Shown piece by piece: positions 47,904-59,215 of a stretch of 64,000 nucleotides of DNA. Numbering within the stretch: position 1 is the stretch's first letter; the number at the start of each line of letters is the position of its first letter. Both the position numbers and the translations under genes were made by a program. The stretch covers positions 310,001-374,000 of the forward strand of contig NW_026732030.1 in NCBI RefSeq assembly GCF_028476545.1, in the 5' to 3' direction. The notes under the pieces were generated by a model, which was given only the letters and a program-made list of their open reading frames with translations, was not told the DNA's origin and searched no databases. This DNA is from Physella acuta. Its lineage: Eukaryota; Mollusca; Gastropoda; Physidae.

Positions 47904-50900
47904 ATGTGGCATTTTTTAATGGTCGTTTTGTGCTCTCAGTGCATTGCTGGTTTCTATCTAGGTACGTTTTTAAACACTACACAAGGTATGCACGTATTTA
48001 TAGGCCGGACTTTTATTTCTTTTATCTCACTCCTGTCGCGTCAAACATCCACTGAGGACATGTCCTAGAAAAAACATCTTCTGACGTCCTAGACAAAACA
48101 GCCCCTGATGTCCTAGACAAAACAGCCCCTGATGTCCTAGACAAAACAGCCCCTGATGTCCTAGACAAAACAGCCCCTGATGTCCTAGATAAAACAGCCC
48201 CTGATGTCCTAGACAAAACAGCCCCTGATGTCATAGACAAAACAGCCCCTGATGTCCTAGACAAAACAGCTCCTGACGTCCTAGACAAAACAGCCCCTGA
48301 TGTCCTAGACAAAACAGCCCCTGATGTCCTCGACAAAACAGCCCCTGATGTCCTAGACAAAACAGCCCCTGATGTCCTAGACAAAACAGCCCCTGATGTC
48401 CTAGACAAAACAGTTCCTGACGTCCTAGACAAAACAGCTCCTGACGTGCTAGACAAAACAGCCCCTGATGTCCTAGACAAAACAGCCCCTGATGTCCTAG
48501 ACAAAACAGTTCCTGACGTCCTAGACAAAACAGCTCCTGACGTGCTAGACAAAACAGCCCCTGATGTCCTAGACAAAACAGCCCCTGATGTCCTAGACAA
48601 AACAGCTCCTGACGTCCTAGACAAAACAGCCCCTGATGTCCTAGACAAAACAGCCCCTGATGTCCTAGACAAAACAGCTGCTGACGTCCTAGACAAAACA
48701 GCTGCTGACGTCCTAGACAAAACAGCTCCTGACGTCCTAGACAAAACAGCTCCTGACGTCATAGACAAAACAGCTCCTGACGTCATAGACAAAACAGCTC
48801 CTGCTACACGTCCTAGACAAAACAGCCCCTGATGTCCTAGACAAAACAGCTCCTGCTACACGTCCTAGACAAAACAGCCCCTGATGTCCTAGACAAAACA
48901 GCTGCTGACGTCCTAGACAAAACAGCTGCTGACGTCCTAGACAAAACAGCTCCTGACATCCTAGACAAAACAGCTCCTGACGTCCTAGACAAAACAGCTC
49001 CTGCTACACGTCCTAGACAAAACAGCTCCTTCTACACGTCCTAGACAAAACAGCTCCTGACGTCCTAGACAAAACAGCCCCTGATGTCCTAGACAAAACA
49101 GCCCCTGATGTCCTAGACAAAACAGCTGCTGACGTCCTAGACAAAACAGCTGCTGACGTCCTAGACAAAACAGCTCCTGACGTCCTAGACAAAACAGCTC
49201 CTGACGTCCTAGACAAAACAGCTCCTGACGTCCTAGACAAAACAGCTCCTGACGTCCTAGACAAAACAGCTCCTGACGTCATAGACAAAACAGCTCCTGC
49301 TACACGTCCCAGACAAAACAGCTCCTGACGTCCTAGACAAAACAGCTCCTGACGTCATAGACAAAACAGCTCCTGACGTCCTAGACAAAACAGCTCCTGA
49401 CGTCCCAGACAAAACAGCTCCTGCTACACGTCCTAGACAAAAGAGATCCTGACGTCCTAGACAAAACAGCCCCTGATGTCCTAGACAAAACAGCTCCTGA
49501 CGTCCTAGGCAAAACAGCTCCCGGCAACAACGTTCGATTGAGTTTTATATTATTCTTAAAAGAAAAACTTTAAGACTAAATTATATCTATATAATTATAT
49601 CTAAATTATGTCTATTTTATAAGCTTTAAAAAAATGATAACTTTAACAAACATGGTGTTTTTAAATGTCTAGATGTTAATAGTTGTTAATATTTGGTGAT
49701 GTATTTGTTATTACATACCTAGGTTAATAAATTACAAAATTATATAATTAAAATGGATTGTTAAGGAATTATATTTCAACATAACGATGTAATAATGATA
49801 TTTTGAGCATCATTTGTAAAAAAAAAATATTGAAAAATTTAGTTTGCACATATTTTGTTGACCAACAACTCTTATTTCTTGTCTTGCAACAGATTTGTTC
49901 CCAAGAGGAATAAAAAATGATGGCAGACAGGGCGATAACTTGGAAACTTTGGAGGACAAAGGAAAAAATCCTGGTATATAATTTACTGGATGCTATATAA
50001 CTTTAATAGTGTCCGTTTTCTTCTTAAATTGTATAAACAACAATACAAGGCATTTTCTCATTATATTAGATCTAAAATGTAGGTTAAGTCTAGTGCAATA
50101 TAAAGGGATTGGTTTAACTTGATTTTAGAATTATTTTTTAATGTGTTTAAAATATAACTATCCTTGATCGTCTTTTAACGAAAATTGAGTAATAATATGT
50201 TTTTACATTTTACGGACGTAATAGATTCAATGGTATTAAAACAATATTTACTCGGTTACGGTACTTGCCTTTTGAGGCAATTAGATTTTCGTAATTTGAT
50301 GTTTGCATGAATTTTAATAACACAAAAAAAATAAGATATAATATTTATTAATAATAATAAGGTATAAAAATTCTCCAACAGAAACTACTATTGGGATATT
50401 TCCTACAGATATACCAACCCAACAACCAGATGCAAGAGATTATCTTAACTTCACTAGAAAGCTAACTGATAGTACAGATTATCCTACTGATTTCACTACC
50501 CTACCTGATACCAAGGATTATCCTACTGATTTCACTACCCAACTAACTGATACCACAGATTATCCTACTGATTTCACTACCCAACCTGATACCACAGATT
50601 ATCCTACTGATTTCACTACCCAACTAACTGATACCACAGATTATCCTACTGATTTCACTACCCAACCTGATACCACAGATTATCCTACTGATTTCACTAC
50701 CCAACCTACCACAGATTATCCTACTGATTTCACTACCCAACCTACCACAGATTATCCTACTGATTTCACTACCCAAGCTGATACCACAGATTATCCTACT
50801 GATTTCACTACCCAACCTGATACCACAGATTATCCTACTGATTTCACTACCCAAGCTGATACAACAGATTATCCTACTGATTTCACTACCCAACTAACTG

Positions 50901-53900
50901 ACACAACAGATTATCCTACTGATTTCACTACCCAACTAACTGACACAACAGATTATCCTACTGATTTCACTACCCAAGCTGATACCACAGATTATCCTAC
51001 TGATTTCACTACCCAAGCTGATACCACAGATTATCCTACTGATTTCACTACCCAAATAACTGATACAACAGATTATCCTACTGATTTCACTACCCAAATA
51101 ACTGATACAACAGATTATCCTACTGATTTCACTACCCAAATAACTGATACAACAGATTATCCTACTGATTTCACTACCCAAATAACTGATACAACAGATT
51201 ATCCTACTGATTTCACTACCCAAATAACTGATACAACAGATTATCCTACTGATTTCACTACCCAAATAACTGATACAACAGATTATCCTACTGATTTTAC
51301 TACCCAAGCTGATACCACAGATTATCCTACTGATTTCACTACCCAAATAACTGATACAACAGATTATCCTACTGATTTCACTACCCAAGCTGATACCACA
51401 GATTATCCTACTGATTTCACTACCCAAATAACTGATACAACAGATTATCCTACTGATTTCACTACCCAAGCTGATACCACAGATTATCCTACTGATTTCA
51501 CTACCCAACTAACTGATACCACAGATTATCCTACTGATTTCACTACCCAAATAACTGACACCACAGATTATCCTACTGATTTCACTACCCAACCTGATAC
51601 CACAGATTATCCTACTGATTTCACTACCCAAATAACTGACACAACAGATTATCCTACTGATTTCACTACCCAAATAACTGACATAACAGATTATCCTACT
51701 GATTTCACTACCCAAATAACTGACATAACAGATTATCCTACTGATTTCACTACCCAACTAACTGACACTACAGATTATCCTACTGATTTCACTACCCAAA
51801 TAACTGACATAACAGATTATCCTACTGATTTCACTACCCAAATAACTGACATAACAGATTATCCTACTGATTTCACTACCCAACCTGATACCACAGATTA
51901 TCCTACTGATTTCACTACCCAAATAACTGACACAACAGATTATCCTACTGATTTCACTACCCAACCTGATACCACAGATTATCCTACTGATTTCACTACC
52001 CAAATAACTGACACCACAGATTATCCTACTGATTTCACTACCCAACCTGATACCACATATTATCCTACTGATTTCACTACCCAAATAACTGATACCACAG
52101 ATTATCCTACTGATTTCACTACCCAAATAACTGACACAACAGATTATCCTACTGATTTCACTACCCAACCTGATACCACAGATTATCCTACTGATTTCAC
52201 TACCCAACCTGATACCACAGATTATCCTACTGATTTCACTACCCAAATAACTGACACAACAGATTATCCTACTGATTTCACTACCCAACCTGATACCACA
52301 GATTATCCTACTGATTTCACTACCCAAAAAACTGATACAACAGATTATCCTACTGATTTCACTACCCAACCAGATACCACAGATTATCCTACTGATTTCA
52401 CTACCCAACCTGATACCACATATTATCCTACTGATTTCACTACCCAAAAAACTGATACAACAGATTATCCTACTGATTTCACTACCCAAATAACTGACAC
52501 AACAGATTATCCTACTGATTTCACTACCCAAATAACTGATACCACAGATTATCCTACTGATTTCACTACCCAACCTGATACCACAGATTATCCTACTGAT
52601 TTCACTACCCAACCTGATACCACAGATTATCCTACTGATTTCACTACCCAAATAACTGACACAACAGATTATCCTACTGATTTCACTACCCAACCTGATA
52701 CCACAGATTATCCTACTGATTTCACTACCCAACCTGATACCACAGATTATCCTACTGATTTCACTACCCAAATAACTGACACAACAGATTATCCTACTGA
52801 TTTCACTACCCAACCTGATACCACAGATTATCCTACTGATTTCACTACCCAAAAAACTGATACAACAGATTATCCTACTGATTTCACTACCCAACCAGAT
52901 ACCACAGATTATCCTACTGATTTCACTACCCAACCTGATACCACAGATTATCCTACTGATTTCACTACCCAAAAAACTGATACAACAGATTATCCTACTG
53001 ATTTCACTACCCAAATAACTGACACAACAGATTATCCTACTGATTTCACTACCCAAATAACTGATACCACAGATTATCCTACTGATTTCACTACCCAACC
53101 TGATACCACAGATTATCCTACTGATTTCACTACCCAAAAAACTGATACCACAGATTATCCTACTGATTTCACTACCCAAAAAACTGATACAACAGATTAT
53201 CCTACTGATTTCACTACCCAAGCTGATACCAAGGATTATCCTACTGATTTCACTACCCAAAAAACTGATACAACAGATTATCCTACTGATTTCACTACCC
53301 AACCTGATACCACAGATTATCCTACTGATTTCACTACCCAACCAGATACCACAGATTATCCTACTGATTTCACTACCCAACCTGATACCACAGATTATCC
53401 TACTGATTTCACTACCCAACCTGATACCACAGATTATCCTACTGATTTCACTACCCAAATAACTGACACAACAGATTATCCTACTGATTTCACTACCCAA
53501 ATAACCGACAAAACAGATTATCCTAACAATAGCACGGATTATCTCACTGATTACGCTACTAAACCGGCAGGTAGTTCCAATTATCGTAGTAATTGGACCA
53601 AAACAACACAATCATCAGGTAATACCAATTACCGTAGTAATTGGACCACCACCTTTCAATCATCAGGTAATACCAATTATCGTAATAATTGGACCCCAAC
53701 CTTTCAACCACCTGGTATTACCAATTATCGTAATAATTGGACCACCCTTCAACCATCAGGTACTACCAATTATCGTAATGACTTGACCATAACAACAAAA
53801 CTATCAGATAATACTAACTATCGTAATAATTGGACCACAACCTTTCAACCATCAGGTAATACCAATTACCGTAATAATTGGACCACAACCTTTCAACCAT

Positions 53901-55237
53901 CAGGTAATACCAATTATCATAATAATTGGACCACAACCTTTCAACCATCAGTTAATACCAATTATCATAATAATTGGACCACAACCTTTCAACCATCAGT
54001 TAATACCAATTATCGTAATAATTGGACCACAACCTTTCAACCATCAGTAAATACCAATTATCATAATAATTGGACCACAACCTTTCAACCATCAGTTAAT
54101 ACCAATTATCGTAATAATTGGACCACAACCTTTCAACCATCAGTAAATACCAATTACCGTAATAATTGGACCACAACCTTTCAACCATCAGGTAATAGCA
54201 ATTACCGCAATAATTGGACCACAACCTTTCAACCATCAGGTAATACCAATTACCGTAATAATTGGACCACAACCTTTCAACCATCAGGTACAACCAATTA
54301 TCGTAATAATTGGACCACAACCTTTCAACCATCAGTAAATACTAATTATCGTAATAATTGGACCACAACCTTTCAACCATCAGTAAATACCAATTATCGT
54401 AATAATTGGACCACAACCTTTCAACCATCAGGTAATACCAATTACCGTATTAATTGGACCACAACCTTTCAACCATCAGGTAATACTAATTACCGTAATA
54501 ATTGGACCACAACCTTTCAACCATCAGTAAATACCAATTATCGTAATAATTGGACCACAACCTTTCAACCATCAGTAAATACCAATTATCGTAATAATTG
54601 GACCACAACCTTTCAACCATCAGTAAATACTAATTATCGTAATAACTGGACCACAACCTTTCAACCATCAGATAATACCAATTATAGTAATAATTGGACC
54701 ACAACCTTTCAACCATCAGTAAATACCAATTATCGTAATAATTGGACCACAACCTTTCATCCATCAGGTACTACCAATGATCGTAATAATTGGACCACAA
54801 TCTTTCAACCACCAGGTAATACTAATTACCGTAATAATTGGACCACAACCTTTCAACCATCAGGTAATACCAATTACCGTAATAATTGGACCACAACCTT
54901 TCAACCATCAGGTAATACCAATTATCGTAATAATTGGACCACAACCTTTCAACCATCAGGTAATACCAATTATCGTAATAATTGGACCACAACCTTTCAA
55001 CCACCAGGTAATACCAATTACCGTAATAATTGGACCACAACCTTTCAACCATCAGATAATACCAATTATCGTAATAATTGGACCACAACCTTTCAACCAT
55101 CAGTTAATACCAATTATCGTAATAATTGGACCACAACCTTTCAACCATCAGTTAATACCAATTATCGTAATAATTGGACCACAACCTTTCAACCATCAGG
55201 TACTACCAATTATCGTAACAACCGGACCACCACCTAA
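47904..55237 (+). CDS. Gene D: giant secreted two-block repeat protein
   Basis: Three exons: 47904-47961, 49893-49973 and 50382-55237, all joined in phase 1 with GT/AG ends; 4,995 nt, about 1,664 residues. Exon 1 is a signal peptide (MWHFLMVVLCSQCIAGFYL). Exon 2 is a charged linker (LFPRGIKNDGRQGDNLETLE). Exon 3 starts ETTIGIFPTDIPTQQPDARD, then about 75 repeats of 12-14 residues (DTTDYPTDFTTQ plus P, A, LT, IT or KT), a short bridge with DYLTDYATKPAG near 53535-53570, then about 34 repeats of 16 residues (NTNYRNNWTTTFQPSG). No frameshift occurs over 4.8 kb, and unit-to-unit changes are often synonymous (GAT/GAC, ACC/ACA, TAT/TAC), which supports coding. Block 1 is acidic and Thr-rich (mucin-like O-glycosylation is plausible); block 2 is basic, and nearly every unit has the sequon NWT. 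No cysteine-rich or catalytic domain. AATAAA at 55396. Likely an extracellular, mucus, glue or matrix protein; inferred, no family recognised. Confidence 0.85.
48058..49522. repeat. 24-bp minisatellite, about 60 units, in intron 1 of gene D
   Basis: Unit CCTAGACAAAACAGC(C/T)CCTG plus A(T/C)GT, reading LDKTAPDV on the plus strand. Units with an extra GCTACACG (from about 48798 on) shift the frame, so the full array is not one coding exon. The first part, 48057-48832, remains open in the plus frame that would follow exon 1; see findings. Confidence 0.95.
50458..53526 (+). repeat. Coding repeat block 1 of gene D (36/39/42-bp units)
   Basis: Units encode DTTDYPTDFTTQ with one or two linker residues. 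All unit lengths are multiples of three. Minus-strand open frames (SEISRIICG type) here are antisense shadows. Confidence 0.95.
53570..55234 (+). repeat. Coding repeat block 2 of gene D (48-bp units)
   Basis: About 34 units of NTNYRNNWTTTFQPSG with variants SVNTNY, SGTTNY and SDNTNY; the first five units are more diverged and some are shorter. The last unit reads NYRNNRTTT and then the stop. Confidence 0.95.
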
Positions 55238-55395
55238 CCATCAAACTACCAATCAATCGTTCTGATTGTACAACTTTTCTCACTTCGAATCCCACTGACA
55301 TATCGACCAAACATGGGAGTAGTCCCGATATTTTAATTGCTGTACTTTAGCAGGTTGACATTGCTACAAATGAAACATCAAAATCCACTAGTTCA

Positions 55396-55401
55396 AATAA
55401 A
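55396..55401 (+). terminator. Polyadenylation signal of gene D
   Basis: AATAAA about 160 nt after the gene D stop codon, in a non-repetitive tail. Confidence 0.6.
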
Positions 55402-55519
55402 CCTGATTACAAAACTGTTCCATTTTTGTCTTATTTTGTTTTGTTTTTTGTATGTCGTTTTTAAACAATTTTATTTGGCGCCACTCACGAGAATACCATG
55501 CCCATAGGGTCATCTAGAG

Positions 55520-55711
55520 CAGGGGTATCCAAACTACGGCCCGCGAGGTCCTCTCATCCGGCCCGCGGAGATCTTTTTGTCCACGGAAAAAACGTTTGTT
55601 GGTGCTGGCTGAGGAACTTTGCCCAGAAAAAATCAAAGACATGCCTGGAAGAAACTGGCCCCCGAAAGAAATATGTTAGTTAATGCGGCGCTCGGACTGA
55701 AAAGTTTGGAT
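55520..55711 (+). mobile_element. hAT-derived miniature element, target duplication ATCTAGAG, 3' end trimmed
   Basis: Starts CAGGGGTATCCAAACTACGG like the element at 10277. It ends at AAAAGTTTGGAT without the expected CCCCTG, yet ATCTAGAG stands on both sides (55512-55519 and 55712-55719). GGCTGAGGAACTTTGCCCAG recalls the transposase start region. Confidence 0.8.
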
Positions 55712-55892
55712 ATCTAGAGATATCACTTAGTCCCAGCGGTCACCAAACCAGATCCTGAACACAGGACGGTGAGCTCTCATCATCACACAAGGGACATAAT
55801 TCTATGGTGACCGGTAACTCTTAAGATAACAACCTGGTGATTTGAATGACGTAGTGTGATCGTAAGAACCAGGTTATGACAGTATAATCAAG

Positions 55893-56122
55893 CAGTGGCG
55901 TAGCCAGGATCGTCTCAAGGGGGAGGGGGTTCCAAGCTTTTGATTTTCACCCCCCCCCCTCAAACTTTCGATTTGCACCCCCCCCTCAAACTTTCAATTT
56001 GCACCCCCTCCTCAAACTTTCGATTTGCACCCCCCCTCATACTTTATATATATACCGAGGGGTCTATGGGGGGGGGGGGGGTATGACCCCCCCCCTAACC
56101 CCCCCCCCTGCCTACGCCACTG
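55893..56122. mobile_element. CAGTGGCGTAG-family miniature element with 8-bp target duplication TAATCAAG
   Basis: Ends CAGTGGCGTAGCCAGGAT and CCTGCCTACGCCACTG, flanked by TAATCAAG at 55885-55892 and 56123-56130. The core has four CAAACTTTCGATTTGCACCC-like words in C-runs. Confidence 0.92.
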
Positions 56123-56302
56123 TAATCAAGTATAATGGGTTGATGTTTGAATTGTGAGTTGTGTTTTCAGGACAATTTGATTAGGTTCGTTTATTTATTT
56201 TTACAATTAATTAAACGGTTCTATCATCCCCTATAATAGATAATAGTGTCTTCTCTCCGCTGTACCTACCCATGTCCAATAATGGACAGTTCCTAAATAG
56301 GG

Positions 56303-56534
56303 CAGAGTTTATTCCAGGGATCTCTTCGGGGGGGCGAAGCCCCCCCCCCCCCCCGACAAATTTTTACCGCCCCCCCCCCCCCCCGAACGAAATGAAATTT
56401 ATATAATTTATATAGAAAATATATACTTTTAACAGTGTCCGCCCCCCCGAAGAAAGTTTACCGCCCCCCCCCCCCGAAGATTTCAAGTGCCCCCCCCCCC
56501 CCCCCCCGGAGAAAAAAGTCTGGAAGAAACACTG
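56303..56534 (-). mobile_element. G/C-run miniature element with 8-bp target duplication AAATAGGG
   Basis: Reverse orientation of the 12369 copy: starts CAGAGTTTATTCCAGGGATC and ends GTCTGGAAGAAACACTG, flanked by AAATAGGG at 56295-56302 and 56535-56542. It contains C-runs of 9-17 and the shared ATATAAATTTCATTTCGTTC word on the minus strand. Confidence 0.9.
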
Positions 56535-56809
56535 AAATAGGGGTGATTGGTTTTTATTTGTATTGTACGTACAAAAGCTAATAGTTAATTATTCATATTA
56601 ACTTACTGTTTTTTATCTCTAGAGTCTATATGTCATAATCTTGATCTGTCTGCCTGTGAAAAGATGATTTATAATCTGAGTGATTATCTTCTTATCTAGA
56701 TTCTAGATCTAGTGCTAGTTAGGGGGCCTATAATAACTTACTATTAGAATAACTAGATTCTAGATCTAGATAAAGACTAAAGGAGTCATGAATACTAGAG
56801 GGTCTAGTC

Positions 56810-57173
56810 CAGGGGTCTCCAAACTACGGCCCGCGGGCCGGATGCGGCCCGCGAGGTCATTTCATCCGGCCCGCGACGATCTTTTTGTCCACTGAATAAA
56901 TGTTTGTTAGAGGTTACTGAGGAACTTTGCACAGAAAATTCAAAACAATTTGAAAATGTAGCTTAGGGTGCAAATACCATTGCCCGCCGTGTTGCAGACA
57001 TTGGTGAAAACATCGTGACTCAAATAGCGAAAATGCAAGCAAGCTTCGCCATTTTGCAATTGCAATGGATGAGGCGCCCCCTCCCCGAAGAGATGCCTTA
57101 AAGAAACTCTGGCCCCCGAACTGATATTTCATAGTTAATGCGGCCCCCGGGCTGAAAAGTTTGGAGACCCCTG
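56810..57173 (+). mobile_element. hAT deletion derivative with 8-bp target duplication GTCTAGTC
   Basis: Complete ends CAGGGGTCTCCAAACTACGG and AGTTTGGAGACCCCTG, flanked by GTCTAGTC at 56802-56809 and 57174-57181. It retains a transposase scrap (ENSKQFENVA, then ARRVADIGENIVTQIAK) like the 10277 element. An AAGAAACTCTG word near 57101 suggests an older miniature-element insertion inside it. Confidence 0.92.
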
Positions 57174-57181
57174 GTCTAGTC

Positions 57182-58100
57182 TATTAATCTTGACCTGTTG
57201 TGAAAGCTTTCAAGCAAAAGTAATAATTAATGTTGTTTTAGGACACTTTTCTCACACATTTCTTTCGCTCATTCTGAAAGAGAGATAAACGCACACAACA
57301 CACAAAAAGGTGTTAAATAAAAGGAGGGGATGTCTTATTATTTCAAGAGCTTCGGGGGGAGTGGGATCAAAATAACGATTTTTTTTGTCCCATCCCTTCT
57401 AATGGCACACGTCATAAAGTGCATGACACCACCGCAAATCTCAACCTCCACCCATCAAAGTCAAAATGGAGTCAAGAAAGTTCTTCCACACACAAACGCA
57501 CACACCAAAAACCTTTCTAAAAACTTGTAACCCAGAGCTCCCCAACAGATTTCTTTGCAACTGGGGATTAGTTGATTGGTCATCCTGCACACATGGGGAT
57601 CAAGGGCACCACTTGATTCAAGGGTTAAAGTGCACCAGGCACATCCAACGGCGGTCAGGATCAGAGCTCTTTGGCGTCTACGTTCGTTTTCAATAGTATT
57701 CTGGGGCTACTATAAGTGTTGACTTTAAAAAATCAGTTGCATACCCTGGCGCCCCCGTGACCTGATGCACTCATATGAGCACTATGGCGCCTACATTCGT
57801 TTTAAAGATCGCCTCTCACAAGGGGTCAGGTGTATGCAATTACTTGATTCAACTCTCAAACTGAGCCAGGCGCGTCCGCCGGCGGTTGGAGAAACCAGGA
57901 GTTCCCCGTGAGCACTGTAGCACCTACATTTGTTTGAAAGAGTGCCATACACAATAGATACTTTGGGCTGCTACAATCAAATGCTTGTGCCCGGCGGTCG
58001 AGTGACCGAGAGCGTCCCGTGCTCCCCAGTGAGCACTATGATGCCAACATATTAAAGAGCACCCTACAATAGGAATACAGTGTTAAGTAAACACGTTGGT
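57182..58100. repeat. Spacer with about 125-bp diverged tandem repeats
   Basis: The word GAGCACTATGGCGCCTACAT (57776) recurs in altered form near 57655 (CTCTTTGGCGTCTACGTTCG), 57911 (GAGCACTGTAGCACCTACAT) and 58033 (GAGCACTATGATGCCAACAT), with GGCGGT(C/T)G words between. Four diverged units; no coding frame. Confidence 0.55.
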
Positions 58101-58754
58101 CCTATACATCACCAGACAGATGAGATACATCGTGTTAAAGTGGGCCGATAAGATCCGGTTTATAATCTTACCTAAAACTATAAGGGGGATAAACTATGTT
58201 AGATCGATTTTGCCTAAAATATTAACTAAGCTGTTTCTCTTGACAAGTAGAATAACAAAATCATTAATCTCGTATAAACTGTTGACGTGATAGTGTTGCC
58301 GATAGCACAGCCAATTACTATTTTATACTGAAAATTATAGCCAAGCCGGGTCAATATTAGATTAACTGAATAATTCTCAGTACAATTTACAATGTTTTTA
58401 TAATAATATAAAATGACAGTCACAATTTGTTTATAGGCCTACCATGTTTCATAACATTATTTGTAGTTGCAAAAAAATTGAACTCAACACCATGTAAATT
58501 CTGTGTTAAATATTCATTCATTTCAATTTTTTAATAATGAGTAATATTAACTAAATGGCCTCATAAATATATTTTTAAAAAAAAGAAATGATTATATTAT
58601 TAACATTACATTTCAGTTAGGCCCTATTTGCCCGTGAAGAAAAATATGTAAATTAATATATCTGTGTAAAACTGTGAAAAATAATTGAAAAGTAGTCTAA
58701 TTTTGGTTCAAAATAAAAATCAGATTTTTAATAGATGCAGCAAACTGTAGCAAC

Positions 58755-59215
58755 ACAAAAAGTTTTTTTTAAATGTTTTTAATCATATGCTAATTAAAAT
58801 GTCTTTTGTAACTTAATAAAAGAGGTATGAATAAATTATCAACTAGGCCTGTAGGTGAATATAGGCTCTTTCATGAGACAGAAAATAAAAGTTGTATTAT
58901 CAATATTTCAGACTAATACAGACTTTGATATTAACAAACTCAATATAGGGCTATGAGGCAAACACATTGACTATAACATTCAATATTCGAACGTTTTTTA
59001 ATCATGTGCTGACTTATATGTCATTTGTAACTTTAAATAAAAGATATGAATAAATTATCAAGTTGGCCTATGTACGTGATTATAGGCGCATGAGACAGAA
59101 AATAACAGCTGCATTATAAATATTTCAGACTACTACAGACAGTGACACTTAATATGGGCCTATGAGGTAAACACATTGATTTTAACACTCTCAATATTTG
59201 AAACAGTTAGACATT
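58755..59215 (+). repeat. About 225-bp diverged tandem duplication
   Basis: Shared words in order: AATCAT(A/G)TGCT, GTAACTT, TATGAATAAATTATCAA, CATGAGACAGAAAATAA, AATATTTCAGACTA and ACACATTGA, in blocks 58768-58990 and 58999-59210. Confidence 0.7.

Noticed and set aside
51758-53611. 617-codon minus-strand frame of SEISRIICG repeats
   Set aside because: Antisense shadow of gene D block 1: the plus frame has matching splice phases, a signal peptide and synonymous variation, while the minus frame has none of these.
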